Positions 35,248 to 44,748 of a stretch of 64,000 nucleotides of DNA are shown piece after piece. Location: contig NZ_JAKZAL010000023.1 of assembly GCF_022538115.1 (NCBI RefSeq), forward strand, positions 1-64,000. Direction: 5' to 3'. The first letter of the stretch is position 1; each line of letters starts with the position of its first letter. This stretch comes from Cognataquiflexum rubidum. Lineage in GTDB: Bacteria; Bacteroidota; Bacteroidia; Cytophagales; Cyclobacteriaceae. The notes below the pieces were generated by a model, which saw only the letters and a program-made list of their open reading frames with translations, ran no database searches and was not told the origin of the DNA. The translations under genes and the position numbers were made by a program.

Positions 35248-37943
35248 TATCTAAATTGTTGTCCGATGGTAAAGTGGAACTGTGCCCCGCTAGGCCTGGT
35301 TGTACCTGGAGCAGGGTCAAATCCATATCCCCAATCCAAACCAAGTAATCCAAATGCAGGCATAAAGATCCTTGCACCAAACCCCGCAGATTTTTTCAGG
35401 TTAAATGGATTGTATTCAGCATAAGATCCCCAGTTGTTTCCCGCTTCGGCAAAACCCAAAAGGAAAATAGTAGCAGAGGGGTTTGGAGAAACCAGGAATC
35501 TCAGTTCCATGACGTGCTTGTTGTACACGATGCCCCCATACCCTTCTGTGGAGTTGGGATCATTTCTTGTCAATGCTCCCGGGGTTATGACTTGGTTTTC
35601 ATATCCTCTCAGACCAATGATTTCCTGTCCCAAAGCAAAATTGTTCATGTTCATCCCATCTCCACCCATAACGAATCTTTCCAAAGGAATAATGCCGATT
35701 CTGTCGCCATAAGATCCTAAGAAGCCCATGTGGGTCCTTGCACTGATGACCCATTTTTTGGTTCCAAAAAGAGGTGTGAAAAAGGAAGCATCAAACATCC
35801 ATTTGTGGTATTCGAGCCATTTAAACTTTTCCTCATCGGGAGATTCCCTGTCAATATTGGGATTGAGTGATGCGTACGGTGGTGTCAAAGAAGTAACCAA
35901 AGAAATATTGGTACCCATTCTTGGATAAATCGGGTTGTCAATGTTATTTCTGGCCACTGTCGTGACAAGGGCGATGCTATTCAAAGTACCGGTAGGAAAG
36001 GACAATCCAAATTGCCTTCCAAATTCAAAGAAATCATAGTTCTGATAGGAAAGGGCAGTACTCAGCATGAAGTAATCATCCGGCCAAGTCACTCTTTTGG
36101 ATAGGCCAAGGGTGACACCGGTGATTTTGAAGAATCCGATTTCCTGGGCACCAGGATTTCTAAAATCAATCTGTCTTTGAACTGACCTGTTCATACTGAA
36201 ACTTAAGGCATTTGGCTTTCTGCCTCCAAACCAAGGTTCCGTCAGGGAAACACTGTAATTTTGGAAGGAACGACCATTGGCCTGTACCCTGAGCGAAAGC
36301 CGCTGTCCATCACCCACAGGTAATGGTCTCCATTTTTCAAAGTTGCCAATGTTTTTTAGGGAGAAGTTATTGAAAACAAGACCTACAGTACCTACGAATC
36401 CAAACAAACCTCCCCAACCACCGGATAATTCAATCTGGTCATTTGGCCTTTCTTCGAGTTTGAATGTAATGTCCACTGTTGCGTTTTCATAGTTTGGACG
36501 CATGTCCGGCTCAATTTTCTCCGGGTCAAAATATCCCAATTGGGACAATTCCCTGATAGTTCTTACAAGCAAACTCCTGTTGAATTTTTGTCCTGGCAAA
36601 ATCCTGATTTCCCGCATCACCACGTGGTCTGAGGTTCGTTCATTGCCTTGGATATTTACCGAGTTAACCGTCACTTGAGGGCCTTCAAAAATCCTCATTT
36701 CAATGTCAATGGAATCTTCTTTGATTTTCACCTCGACTGGTTCGATGGAGAAAAACAGGTAACCATTATCTTGATACAATGAACTGACATCATCTCCTTT
36801 TTGAGGGTCATAATTCAGCCTTTTGTCCAGTTTTTCTTTGTCATATACATCACCTTTGGCTATTCCAAGGCGGTTTTGTAGCACGACATTGGGATGAAGG
36901 TAATTTCCCACGAAGGTAATGTTGCGGTAATAGTATTTCTTACCTTCTTCCAAGGAAATGTCAACATTGACTGTATTATCCGAAAATCTGTACACGGAAT
37001 CCACGACGATCTCCGCATCCCGATACCCTTTGGAATTATAATAGGCGATGACTTTGTCTTTGTCTTCCCTAAATTCTTTGGAAACGAATTTGGAAGCATT
37101 CAAGAAGTTGAGTTTAAAATTCTTGTTGATGTATTCTTTCACCTTATCGTCCTCAACAGGACTCATATGGAAAATCGCATCTGCAGCACTTTTTGGGGTA
37201 GTATTGGAAATCCTTGAAGCAATGTCTCTTCCAATGTACATCCTTGGATGTTCTTTGGTTTTCTTTAATTTGGATTTAACTTTTTTCTCTTCAATTCCCT
37301 CAGCACCATAGATATTCACTTCATTGATTTTCACTTTGGTTTTGGTATCAACTTCAAACCTAAGTTTTACACTGTTGGGGAGGGTGGTGTCTCTTTCCTG
37401 AATAACTTTTACATCGGTATTGAGGTAGCCTTTGTCTACAAAATATTGGCGGATATTTCTCTGGGAAGTGTTCAAAACATCATCTCTGACAACCCGGCCC
37501 CTGATTTTGATTTTTTCCTTGAGTTCACTCTCTTGGGTTTTATTTACCCCTGTAAATTCAACTCTGCTGAATCTTGGCCTTTCTGACAGTTCCATCAAAA
37601 GATAGATGTCATCACCTTCAATTTTGGTGACTAAAATCTTGACATCTCCGATAATTCCCTGCCCCCAGATCCTTTTGAGAGCGGTGGAAATGGCATCTCC
37701 CGGTACTGAAATGACGTCATCTACCCTTAGTCCGGACAAAGATACAATGGCCACCTCATCCAAGGTGGTCAACCCGACGGCTTTGATTTCAGCAATCCTG
37801 TATTTTTGTGGTTTGGAATAATTCAATTCTAAAATATCCACAGGCCTGGCGGGGGTGTAGCGGCTTTGTCCCAAACGGATTTGGGCCTGGGCGCTGACAA
37901 CCCACATCAAAAGGCAAAGGATAATAAAACTCTTTTTCATCAA
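35247..37943 (-). CDS. bamA: Outer-membrane assembly factor BamA (Omp85)
   Basis: This 898-residue protein is the essential beta-barrel insertase of the outer membrane. It has a signal peptide (MMKKSFIILCLLMWVVSAQAQ), N-terminal POTRA domains (about 50-510, e.g. FSRVEFTGVNKTQESELKEK) and a 16-strand barrel ending FHFTIGQQFR. Barrel features include LRGYENQ (the VRGF/Y-type loop motif) and GGWGGLFGF. It lies 2 bp after uppS and overlaps ompH, forming one operon for envelope assembly. The terminal residue is Arg after Phe, slightly unusual for the usual aromatic end. Confidence 0.96.
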   Translation of the reverse strand: MMKKSFIILCLLMWVVSAQAQIRLGQSRYTPARPVDILELNYSKPQKYRIAEIKAVGLTTLDEVAIVSLSGLRVDDVISVPGDAISTALKRIWGQGIIGDVKILVTKIEGDDIYLLMELSERPRFSRVEFTGVNKTQESELKEKIKIRGRVVRDDVLNTSQRNIRQYFVDKGYLNTDVKVIQERDTTLPNSVKLRFEVDTKTKVKINEVNIYGAEGIEEKKVKSKLKKTKEHPRMYIGRDIASRISNTTPKSAADAIFHMSPVEDDKVKEYINKNFKLNFLNASKFVSKEFREDKDKVIAYYNSKGYRDAEIVVDSVYRFSDNTVNVDISLEEGKKYYYRNITFVGNYLHPNVVLQNRLGIAKGDVYDKEKLDKRLNYDPQKGDDVSSLYQDNGYLFFSIEPVEVKIKEDSIDIEMRIFEGPQVTVNSVNIQGNERTSDHVVMREIRILPGQKFNRSLLVRTIRELSQLGYFDPEKIEPDMRPNYENATVDITFKLEERPNDQIELSGGWGGLFGFVGTVGLVFNNFSLKNIGNFEKWRPLPVGDGQRLSLRVQANGRSFQNYSVSLTEPWFGGRKPNALSFSMNRSVQRQIDFRNPGAQEIGFFKITGVTLGLSKRVTWPDDYFMLSTALSYQNYDFFEFGRQFGLSFPTGTLNSIALVTTVARNNIDNPIYPRMGTNISLVTSLTPPYASLNPNIDRESPDEEKFKWLEYHKWMFDASFFTPLFGTKKWVISARTHMGFLGSYGDRIGIIPLERFVMGGDGMNMNNFALGQEIIGLRGYENQVITPGALTRNDPNSTEGYGGIVYNKHVMELRFLVSPNPSATIFLLGFAEAGNNWGSYAEYNPFNLKKSAGFGARIFMPAFGLLGLDWGYGFDPAPGTTRPSGAQFHFTIGQQFR

Positions 37944-37945
37944 AA

Positions 37946-38683
37946 TTAAGGTTTAATCTGAGCCCCCGTTTTGCCAAATCTTCTTTCTCTTTTCTGATAA
38001 TCGAGAATGGCCTCTACAAGGTGCTCTTTTCTAAAATCCGGCCACAACACCTCTGTAAAATACAGCTCTGTATAGGCCAATTGCCAAAGGAGAAAATTAC
38101 TGATCCTAATTTCTCCGCTTGTCCTGATCAGTAGTTCCGGATCAGGAATGTTTTTGGTGTTCAAATGTGCAGCAATTGCTTCCTGCGTAATGTCTTCAAT
38201 CTGAAGTTGGTTATCTACTACTTTTTTGACAATGGATTTGATAGCATGCTGGATTTCCCACCTTCCGCTGTAGCTCAGCGCCAATACAACCGTAAGGCCT
38301 GTATTTGAAGCGGTCAGGCCAGTGGCTTCATTCAGCTTTTCTTTGGCTTTCCTTGGCAGACTTTCAATATCCCCGATTGAAAGAAGCCTGATATTGTTTT
38401 TCATCATGTTGGGGACTTCCCCTGAGATGGTATCCACTAATAGCTCCATGAGTGCCGTGACTTCATCTTCAGGTCTTGACCAGTTTTCCGTGGAAAAAGC
38501 ATATAAGGTCAGGTATTTTACGCCGACTTCCCCTGCACCTTCAATGGATTCTCGCACCGCCGTAATGGCGTTTTTATGCCCAAAGACTCTCATGGCCCCT
38601 TTTTGTTGGGCCCAGCGTCCATTCCCATCCATGATAATAGCAATGTGTTGGGGGATTTTTTCTTTGTTCAATGATTCTTTCAT
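37946..38683 (-). CDS. uppS: Isoprenyl transferase / undecaprenyl diphosphate synthase
   Basis: This 245-residue cytosolic cis-prenyltransferase builds undecaprenyl diphosphate from IPP and FPP, the lipid carrier for peptidoglycan and O-antigen. Signatures are HIAIIMDGNGRWA (catalytic D19), FGHKNA, LYAFSTENW and RTSGEIRISNFLLWQLAYTE. Length and motifs are normal. It sits between an outer-membrane barrel gene and bamA in the conserved envelope cluster. Confidence 0.97.
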   Translation of the reverse strand: MKESLNKEKIPQHIAIIMDGNGRWAQQKGAMRVFGHKNAITAVRESIEGAGEVGVKYLTLYAFSTENWSRPEDEVTALMELLVDTISGEVPNMMKNNIRLLSIGDIESLPRKAKEKLNEATGLTASNTGLTVVLALSYSGRWEIQHAIKSIVKKVVDNQLQIEDITQEAIAAHLNTKNIPDPELLIRTSGEIRISNFLLWQLAYTELYFTEVLWPDFRKEHLVEAILDYQKRERRFGKTGAQIKP

Positions 38684-38764
38684 TTCGTAGGATTACGAAA
38701 AGCCTTCGTTTTTTGGAGGTACAAAAATGCTATTTCTTTTTCAATATTCTATTTTTGGTAGAAA

Positions 38765-39559
38765 TTAATAAGAATAACATTTTACCGTGCTGAAAGTGTA
38801 GCTGATGGTAAGGCCTAAAAAGTAGTACCAGTCCTTATCACTGTAATTGCCATAGTTATAACCCTTCAAGGCATTTGGATTATTTGGATCCGGAAAGCGC
38901 GGAATAAAAAGCTCTTCTCCATACAGTTTGTCTATAGCATCTGTAAATGTCGCTCTTGCGCCAAACTCGGCTGCTAAGATCCATTTCTCTGAAAGCTTGT
39001 ATTTGATGCCTATTCCAAACGGAATCACAGGGGTGCCTACGTTGTATCCTGTGGGATTAGGATCTTCTTCGAATTTCCTTCCCTTACCAACAAAACCGGC
39101 AAAACCCAATCCCAAGAATCCGTATGGGGAAAACCTGTATTCGGCAAACCTGTTAGTGAAATCCAGGAAATGATATTCCATGACCACCGAAGCCTCGAAA
39201 AGAGAACCATTGAAGCCCGCATTCCTAAATGCCATGACGGGATCGATGGGATTGATGCTGTCTGCAGCATTGAGCCGCGCAAAAGACAATCCTCCCCGGA
39301 GTGACCATACATTGTCAAAATTTCGTCTGCCAAACAACGTCCCCTGAAGTCCGATCTGATTTGGATCGAGTCGTCTGATAATATCACCCGAATAGGTGGC
39401 TACCCCAAATCCTCCGCCTGCATCATACTTTTGTGCGATTGAGTTTTCAGGTTTTAACAAAACCAGAGAAGCCAAAAGAAATGACAAAGACAAAATCCAA
39501 AACTTATTCTTTTTCAAGACGATGCAATTTATGAACTGGACAACGATATAAAAACCCAT
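38765..39559 (-). CDS. DUF6089-type outer-membrane beta-barrel protein
   Basis: This protein of 264 residues or fewer is exported. A hydrophobic segment (FWILSLSFLLASLVLLK) is followed by beta-strand pairs (GGGFGVATYSGD, FSPYGFLGLGFAGFVGKG, WILAAEFGARATFTD, YYFLGLTISYTF). The start is uncertain: the listed ATG puts 15 odd residues before the signal, and a downstream TTG may be used. It lies between nadK and uppS, the usual DUF6089 position in Bacteroidota. It is probably a small outer-membrane barrel of unknown function, and some relatives are linked to gliding/type IX secretion clusters. Confidence 0.82.
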   Translation of the reverse strand: MGFYIVVQFINCIVLKKNKFWILSLSFLLASLVLLKPENSIAQKYDAGGGFGVATYSGDIIRRLDPNQIGLQGTLFGRRNFDNVWSLRGGLSFARLNAADSINPIDPVMAFRNAGFNGSLFEASVVMEYHFLDFTNRFAEYRFSPYGFLGLGFAGFVGKGRKFEEDPNPTGYNVGTPVIPFGIGIKYKLSEKWILAAEFGARATFTDAIDKLYGEELFIPRFPDPNNPNALKGYNYGNYSDKDWYYFLGLTISYTFSTVKCYSY

Positions 39560-39674
39560 ATAAGTATTTACGGGGTTAATTTTTGTTAATGATGAAGAGT
39601 CCTTTTTCCAAAGAAAATCAGTGTAAATCCCTGTAATCCTGCATGTTATTTAATTGAAGAGGGTAATTAATTAC

Positions 39675-40550
39675 TTAATTTCTCATATCAAAGCCCCAAT
39701 TGAGTTTTTGACGGAGTGTATCAAAATAACTGTATGATGCGAATTTGACCAATTTTGCTGAAAATCCAGCCTTTTTCACTTTCAATTTTACTGAAGCATC
39801 AATAGGCGTTGATCTGGAATCCAACGATATGAGGAACTTCTCACTCCGTCCTTCTATTTTGAAGCTGATTTCATTGTCATCCGATACTACTATCGGGCGT
39901 ACGTTCAGGTTGTGCGGACTGACAGGCGTGATGACAAAATTCCTAGCCCCCGGAGTAATCAAAGGACCGCCACAGCTCAAAGAGTACCCAGTCGATCCCG
40001 TCGGTGTGGCTATAATCAGTCCATCCGCCCAATAGCTGTTTAGATACAGGTCATTGATATAGGTATGGACAGTGATCATGGAAGAGGTGTCCCTTTTGTG
40101 GATCGTGAACTCATTCAATCCAAAGTTAAGCCCATTGAAAAGGGGGACATCAGATTCAAGCTGGAGCAGAGATCTTGATTCTACGGCGAAAGAACCTGAA
40201 CTTAGCTCTTCAATACTACTTTCAATATTTTCTTTTGCCACCGTTGCCAAAAATCCCAATCTGCCGGTGTTGACCCCAAGGATCGGAATTTCAAGTTTGC
40301 CTACTAGACAAACTGTATCCAATAATGTACCGTCCCCACCGATAGAAATAACAAAATCAGATTCTTTGATAGTGTCTTTTTGATTGAGGGATTTCAATCC
40401 TTTTGTGGGGAATGCGTTTTTTTTGAGGGATTTCAGGAGCGATTCTGTGAGGTTGATGTCAATATTCTTTCTCTTCAAAATGTCGAAAAGAAGACTGATC
40501 TGAGGAAAAAACTCTCTTTGTACACCTATCCCGTGTAAAGTGATTTTCAT
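39675..40550 (-). CDS. nadK: NAD kinase
   Basis: This 291-residue cytosolic enzyme phosphorylates NAD to NADP using ATP. Signatures are ISIGGDGTLLDTV (71-80, catalytic D73), NTGRLGFLA, NEFTIHKRD and TPTGSTGYSLSCGGP. The length is typical. It starts 13 bp after the CBS-domain gene on the same strand, so the two are probably co-transcribed. Confidence 0.97.
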   Translation of the reverse strand: MKITLHGIGVQREFFPQISLLFDILKRKNIDINLTESLLKSLKKNAFPTKGLKSLNQKDTIKESDFVISIGGDGTLLDTVCLVGKLEIPILGVNTGRLGFLATVAKENIESSIEELSSGSFAVESRSLLQLESDVPLFNGLNFGLNEFTIHKRDTSSMITVHTYINDLYLNSYWADGLIIATPTGSTGYSLSCGGPLITPGARNFVITPVSPHNLNVRPIVVSDDNEISFKIEGRSEKFLISLDSRSTPIDASVKLKVKKAGFSAKLVKFASYSYFDTLRQKLNWGFDMRN

Positions 40551-40563
40551 GGGTGGATAGGGG

Positions 40564-41229
40564 TTAGATCTGTAAAAATCTGAATAAGTTGTCTATTCGT
40601 TCTTGCTCTCCGTTGACACCTTCCTCTTCTTGGAAATGGTCAAGAATCCTGTAGCCAAATCGCTCTATGGTGGCTTTGACATGCCTCAGTTCAGTTTTGT
40701 CAAGCTTCAGGGTCAATTTGATTTTGGAATCATCCAATGGGTCAGAGGATAGAAAGCTGCTCAGAATTTTGGTATTTTCTGATTCGATGATCCGGGAAAT
40801 TTCAGACAGACTGTAGTCGGTCATATTCATGGAAAGTACCAATACTGCCCCGGCGGATTGGATGGAAAGAGAATCTGCAAATGCGCTGATGGCGTCTTCC
40901 ATGGTCACTACACCCAAGTAATGATTTTCCCTATCGACCACAGCGATCATATTTGAATGGTATTCGGAGGCTACTTTGATGACATCGTAGATGTGCTTGT
41001 CCTGGTACACAAAACAGGAAATGTTTTCCAGGGGAATATTTGCGAAGGTATTCTCCGGATCGTTGAGCGAAAAAACCAGCTCCTCGGTAACAAAACCCAT
41101 AAATCGGCTTTCATCCACCACAGGCAGAATATCAGTCCTGATTTCCTCCATCCAGTTTAAAGCCAATGCCACCTTGTCATTGAGTTTTAAGGGAGGAATA
41201 AGGTTATTGATAAATTCGTAGGCCTGCAT
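40564..41229 (-). CDS. Tandem CBS-domain protein
   Basis: This 221-residue protein has two CBS motifs (about 18-65, ILPVVDESRFMGFVTEELV; 75-120, MIAVVDRENHYLGVVTMEDA) and an ACT-like C-terminal half (AGAVLVLSMNMTDYSLSEIS). CBS pairs bind adenosyl ligands such as AMP, ATP or NAD, so a regulatory role toward the neighbouring NAD kinase is a plausible inference. It is conserved next to nadK in Bacteroidota. No catalytic domain is present. Confidence 0.9.
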   Translation of the reverse strand: MQAYEFINNLIPPLKLNDKVALALNWMEEIRTDILPVVDESRFMGFVTEELVFSLNDPENTFANIPLENISCFVYQDKHIYDVIKVASEYHSNMIAVVDRENHYLGVVTMEDAISAFADSLSIQSAGAVLVLSMNMTDYSLSEISRIIESENTKILSSFLSSDPLDDSKIKLTLKLDKTELRHVKATIERFGYRILDHFQEEEGVNGEQERIDNLFRFLQI

Positions 41230-41327
41230 GCACTAAATATATTAAAAGGATTCGGAATATAAAACGAAGCTTCTATCAGACAAGTTTGGAATGAACAAAG
41301 ATTAGCGAATATAGTATTAATAATATT

Positions 41328-41897
41328 TTAGGAGATTTTTGAGAAACGAAGCCAATTCATGATTATTTCCTTACCAAATTGAGTCAGGTAAGCTTCAGGA
41401 TGGTATTGAATCCCGAGAATGGGCAGTGTTTTATGCGCCATAGCCATGATTTCACCATTTTCAGTTTTCAAAAGGACCTGAAGGCAATCCGGCGGATTTT
41501 TGATTTCGAGTGAATGGTATCTTGTCACCAAAAAGGTTTTTGGTAAGCTGATCAGGATTTCGTGGTCATTGGTCTGATATACGGCATGGACTTTTCCATG
41601 GACAGGTTTTTCGCCTTTCGTCAACTTTCCCCCAAAATATTCGCCTATGGCTTGATGTCCGAGGCAAATTCCAAGAATGGGCAGTTTCCCTACATACCAA
41701 TCGAGGATTTTCATCAGATTGCCCGCCTTTGTCGGAGATTCCGGGCCTGGGGAAAGGATCAAGGCTTCCCAGTTTTTATTGGTGATTTGGCTGAGAGGAA
41801 TATCATTTCGGACAATTTCAAGTTCAATGCCTGTTTGCCTCAAATAGTCTGCTAGGATATGGGAAAAAGAATCAAAATTATCAATCAATAAGATCAT
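41328..41897 (-). CDS. Aminodeoxychorismate/anthranilate synthase component II (glutamine amidotransferase)
   Basis: This 189-residue class I glutamine amidotransferase has nucleophile C78 in LGICLGHQAIGEYFGG and H166/E168 in IQYHPEA. It gives ammonia to chorismate for p-aminobenzoate (folate) or anthranilate (tryptophan). No component I gene is nearby, so PabA and TrpG roles cannot be told apart and it may serve both. Its start overlaps the cvpA-like gene by 17 bp, indicating an operon. Confidence 0.93.
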   Translation of the reverse strand: MILLIDNFDSFSHILADYLRQTGIELEIVRNDIPLSQITNKNWEALILSPGPESPTKAGNLMKILDWYVGKLPILGICLGHQAIGEYFGGKLTKGEKPVHGKVHAVYQTNDHEILISLPKTFLVTRYHSLEIKNPPDCLQVLLKTENGEIMAMAHKTLPILGIQYHPEAYLTQFGKEIIMNWLRFSKIS

Positions 41898-42420
41898 CGG
41901 CGGTTTTTTTCACTATTTCCTGAAAAGCGATAACCGTCTTTTTGATAATGGGTGTATATCCGTCCAAAGCATCGATCGTCACAGGAGCAATGGGTTCTAC
42001 GTAGGAATATATTTTGGAATCCCTGATCCAGTCTTTCGGGACAGAATATTCAAAAGAACCTGCAATCCAGATAAAAAGACTGAGTAAAAACACACTTTTG
42101 AAAAAACCCAAGATACCGCCGGCAACATTGTCCATAGATCCAAGAATGGTAAAATCCAGAGACTGTTTTACCAAAAAAGCCAATCCACGGATGATCAGAA
42201 TTACCCCAAAAAATATCAATATAAAAGCCACAAAGGGTAACATGAAGGTCATCTCATCCACCCTTTTGGAAAGGAACTCAGCACCCCAGTTCATCAGATG
42301 AAAGGCTAAGATCAAAGCAAAAACAAAAGCAACTATAGAAAGAAGACCGATAAAGAGCCCTTCCTTGAAGCCCTCATATATACCTATTGCCAAAATCACC
42401 ACTATGATCAGGTCAAGCAT
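41881..42420 (-). CDS. CvpA family membrane protein
   Basis: This 179-residue inner-membrane protein has four hydrophobic helices (about 2-18, 22-44, 60-84 and 100-122) and the CvpA-type GxxxG-rich start LIIVVILAIGIYEGFKEGLF. The family is named after a gene needed for colicin V production; its general function is unclear. It lies between the yqeY and amidotransferase genes, 12 bp and -17 bp apart. Confidence 0.88.
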   Translation of the reverse strand: MLDLIIVVILAIGIYEGFKEGLFIGLLSIVAFVFALILAFHLMNWGAEFLSKRVDEMTFMLPFVAFILIFFGVILIIRGLAFLVKQSLDFTILGSMDNVAGGILGFFKSVFLLSLFIWIAGSFEYSVPKDWIRDSKIYSYVEPIAPVTIDALDGYTPIIKKTVIAFQEIVKKTADDLID

Positions 42421-42432
42421 AATAAGATATGT

Positions 42433-42882
42433 TTAAGAAAGAAGTTCTTTAACTTTCGTGGAGATCGCTTTGCCATCTGCCTTTCCTGCAAGGGCTTTTG
42501 ACGCGAGTCCCATTACTTTGCCCATGTCTTTGGCACCGGATGCACCTGATTCAGAAATGATGGCTTTCAATTCTGCAACGAGTTCATCTTCGGTCAATTG
42601 TTTCGGCAAAAACTCACCGATAATCTCCAGTTCAGCCATTTCCACCGCATAGAGGTCTTCTCTGTTTTGTTGCTTGTAGATGTCAGCTGAATCTTTCCTT
42701 TGCTTTGCCGCTTTGGTCAAAAGCTTCATTTCATCTTCTTTGGAAAGCTCAGCGCCGGCGCCTTCTTTGGTTTCTTCCAAGAGAATCAGCGATTTGATTG
42801 CTCTCAATGCCCTCAGCCTGTCCTTGTCTCTTGCGAGCATGGCATTTTTTATTTCACTTTCTACACTTGCCTTTAAACCCAT
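42433..42882 (-). CDS. GatB/YqeY domain protein
   Basis: This 149-residue cytosolic helical protein shows a full-length YqeY family match: AMLARDKDRLRALRAIKSL, EIIGEFLPKQLTEDEL and GKVMGLASKALAGKADG. The domain resembles the tail of the GatB amidotransferase subunit that contacts tRNA; the cellular role of stand-alone YqeY is unknown. It is first gene of a yqeY-cvpA-amidotransferase operon, divergent from pdxJ. Confidence 0.93.
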   Translation of the reverse strand: MGLKASVESEIKNAMLARDKDRLRALRAIKSLILLEETKEGAGAELSKEDEMKLLTKAAKQRKDSADIYKQQNREDLYAVEMAELEIIGEFLPKQLTEDELVAELKAIISESGASGAKDMGKVMGLASKALAGKADGKAISTKVKELLS

Positions 42883-42886
42883 TGTC

Positions 42887-42915
42887 TTGTTCTTTGTGTT
42901 ATAGGTGTAAATTTG
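42887..42915 (+). promoter_or_regulatory. Likely pdxJ promoter
   Basis: TTG at 42887-42889 and TAAATTTG at 42908-42915 are 18 bp apart, fitting the Bacteroidota -33/-7 pattern (TAnnTTTG), about 30 bp before the pdxJ start. Confidence 0.45.
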
Positions 42916-42943
42916 TCACAAAAATATCTTTTAATCTAGGAAA

Positions 42944-43660
42944 ATGACCAAACTGAGCGTAAATATTAACAAAATCGCCACCCTCAGGAATGCCCGTGGC
43001 GGTAATAATCCGAATGTAGTTCAAGTGGCTTTGGACGCAGAGCGGTTTGGTGCTCAAGGTATTACTGTGCATCCACGACCGGACGAAAGACATATCCGAT
43101 ACCAAGATGTGATTGACCTTGCCAAGGTAGTCACTACGGAATTCAACATTGAAGGATATCCAGACCAAAGGTTTATGGACTTGATCCGGTCTGTGAAACC
43201 TGCACAGGCGACTTTGGTTCCGGATCCGCCACACGCCATCACTTCAAATAGCGGTTGGGACACGATTACCAACCGACTTTTTCTGAGAGACATAGTCGAA
43301 GAGCTTCATGAATATGGGGCAAGGGTTTCCATTTTTATCAATCCCGAATCAAAATTTTTTGAACCTGCCAAAAATACCGGAACAGACCGGGTCGAATTAT
43401 ACACTGAACCCTATGCGACGTATTTCCCCACTGACAGGCATGCTGCAGTAAAGCCTTATGTAGAAGTCGCTTTGTTGGCAAAAGACCTTGGCTTGGGATT
43501 GAATGCGGGTCATGATTTGGACCTCCATAACCTTAGGTTTTTGAAAGAAAGCATTCCCTTTTTGGACGAAGTTTCCATTGGGCATGCCCTGATTTGCGAT
43601 GCTTTGTATTATGGATTGGAAAATACCATTCAGATGTACAGAAGGCAGTTGGAGATCTGA
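42944..43660 (+). CDS. pdxJ: Pyridoxine 5'-phosphate synthase
   Basis: This 238-residue TIM-barrel enzyme condenses 1-deoxyxylulose 5-phosphate with 3-amino-2-oxopropyl phosphate in the DXP-dependent pyridoxal phosphate pathway. Family blocks: [47 protein letters not shown] and [16 protein letters not shown]. The length is normal. It is the only plus-strand gene for several kilobases, and its 3' end meets the DUF3810 gene with a 2-bp gap and no visible terminator. Confidence 0.97.
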   Translation: MTKLSVNINKIATLRNARGGNNPNVVQVALDAERFGAQGITVHPRPDERHIRYQDVIDLAKVVTTEFNIEGYPDQRFMDLIRSVKPAQATLVPDPPHAITSNSGWDTITNRLFLRDIVEELHEYGARVSIFINPESKFFEPAKNTGTDRVELYTEPYATYFPTDRHAAVKPYVEVALLAKDLGLGLNAGHDLDLHNLRFLKESIPFLDEVSIGHALICDALYYGLENTIQMYRRQLEI

Positions 43661-43662
43661 GG

Positions 43663-44739
43663 TCAAAACCCATCCTTCAGACTGTTTCTCCAGGCATAAG
43701 CCAACATGGGTAATTGTTGGTAGCTGTTGATACCGGCTTTCACCCCTTGGGTTTTCAAAAAAAGGTCATTGGATTTTCGGCTGATCTCCAAGTTCAATGG
43801 TTTTATTTTTTCATTTTCTTTTTGAATAGAAATCAAATCATTTCTGATGCCGGCGGGAAGGGTTTTATAAAACTCTTTAAACAGATCCTTTGACATTCTG
43901 TACATGTCATTCATCTGGTATTTCAATAACCTCAGCTGCCCAGAATATTGCAACAATGGATCATCGGAATTGGTACAGATCACCCAGGCAATAAAATTGG
44001 CTTCACCCTCGTCTGTCACGCCATAGCTGTGTGCCATTTCGTGGGCAATGGTAAAGGGTTTTTCGAGATGGTGCAAAGTGGGGTCGATGTAACTTTCTCC
44101 TGTAAAAGGGAAATAGATTCCCAAAATCCCCATTTTCCGCATGAATCCTGCAGGATAGAATTGCTTTGTCCTTGGATTTCCTGTAAAATTCAATCCTAAC
44201 AAATAGAGGTTCTCACGCATGTTTGCCCTTACCAATTTTTCCAGGTCGGGATACTCTATGGTTTTTTCTATGGCAATGGTATCTTCTTCGATATTGTATC
44301 TAAGCTGACCGAGGATGTTTCTCGTCAGTTCGGTTTCTTTGATAAGCTGTTCCTCACTGAGGGGAATTGGATTGAGACCAACTTGTTGGAAAATCGGAAT
44401 CCTTTGGTAATTGTAACCCCAAAGTATCAGGAAAAAGAAAACAATGGCACCCAAATAATTGAACAAGGAACGGATAGAATAACCGAGCTTTTTTTTCCAA
44501 CCTGCGGTCTGATTCAGGCGATAAAAATAAAAACCGATGAAAAAGATTAAAGATGCCAAAAAGATATAAACCGTAGCAAAGGGAAGCAAAGAAAGGGAGA
44601 GGTCAATGACATTTCTGATCCCAGGGAAAAAAGCCCTGGAATATATGGCTTCGGTTTTCTCAGGATATTTTACAGCAAAGTGCCTGATCACCAAGCTGAT
44701 CAGGCCTAACAATGTCCAAGTCCAATTTCCTCTCAGCAT
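43663..44739 (-). CDS. DUF3810 putative membrane metalloprotease
   Basis: This 358-residue protein has an N-terminal hydrophobic helix (8-19) and further membrane segments (52-72, 92-110), then a soluble domain with zinc-protease signature AHEMAHSYG (H233, E234, H237) and a likely third ligand E246 in DEGEANF. This combination is typical of DUF3810. Substrate is unknown; the active site presumably faces the periplasm. The gene follows the nifU-like gene by 9 bp on the same strand, so co-transcription is likely. Confidence 0.88.
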   Translation of the reverse strand: MLRGNWTWTLLGLISLVIRHFAVKYPEKTEAIYSRAFFPGIRNVIDLSLSLLPFATVYIFLASLIFFIGFYFYRLNQTAGWKKKLGYSIRSLFNYLGAIVFFFLILWGYNYQRIPIFQQVGLNPIPLSEEQLIKETELTRNILGQLRYNIEEDTIAIEKTIEYPDLEKLVRANMRENLYLLGLNFTGNPRTKQFYPAGFMRKMGILGIYFPFTGESYIDPTLHHLEKPFTIAHEMAHSYGVTDEGEANFIAWVICTNSDDPLLQYSGQLRLLKYQMNDMYRMSKDLFKEFYKTLPAGIRNDLISIQKENEKIKPLNLEISRKSNDLFLKTQGVKAGINSYQQLPMLAYAWRNSLKDGF

Positions 44740-44748
44740 CAGAAATAC

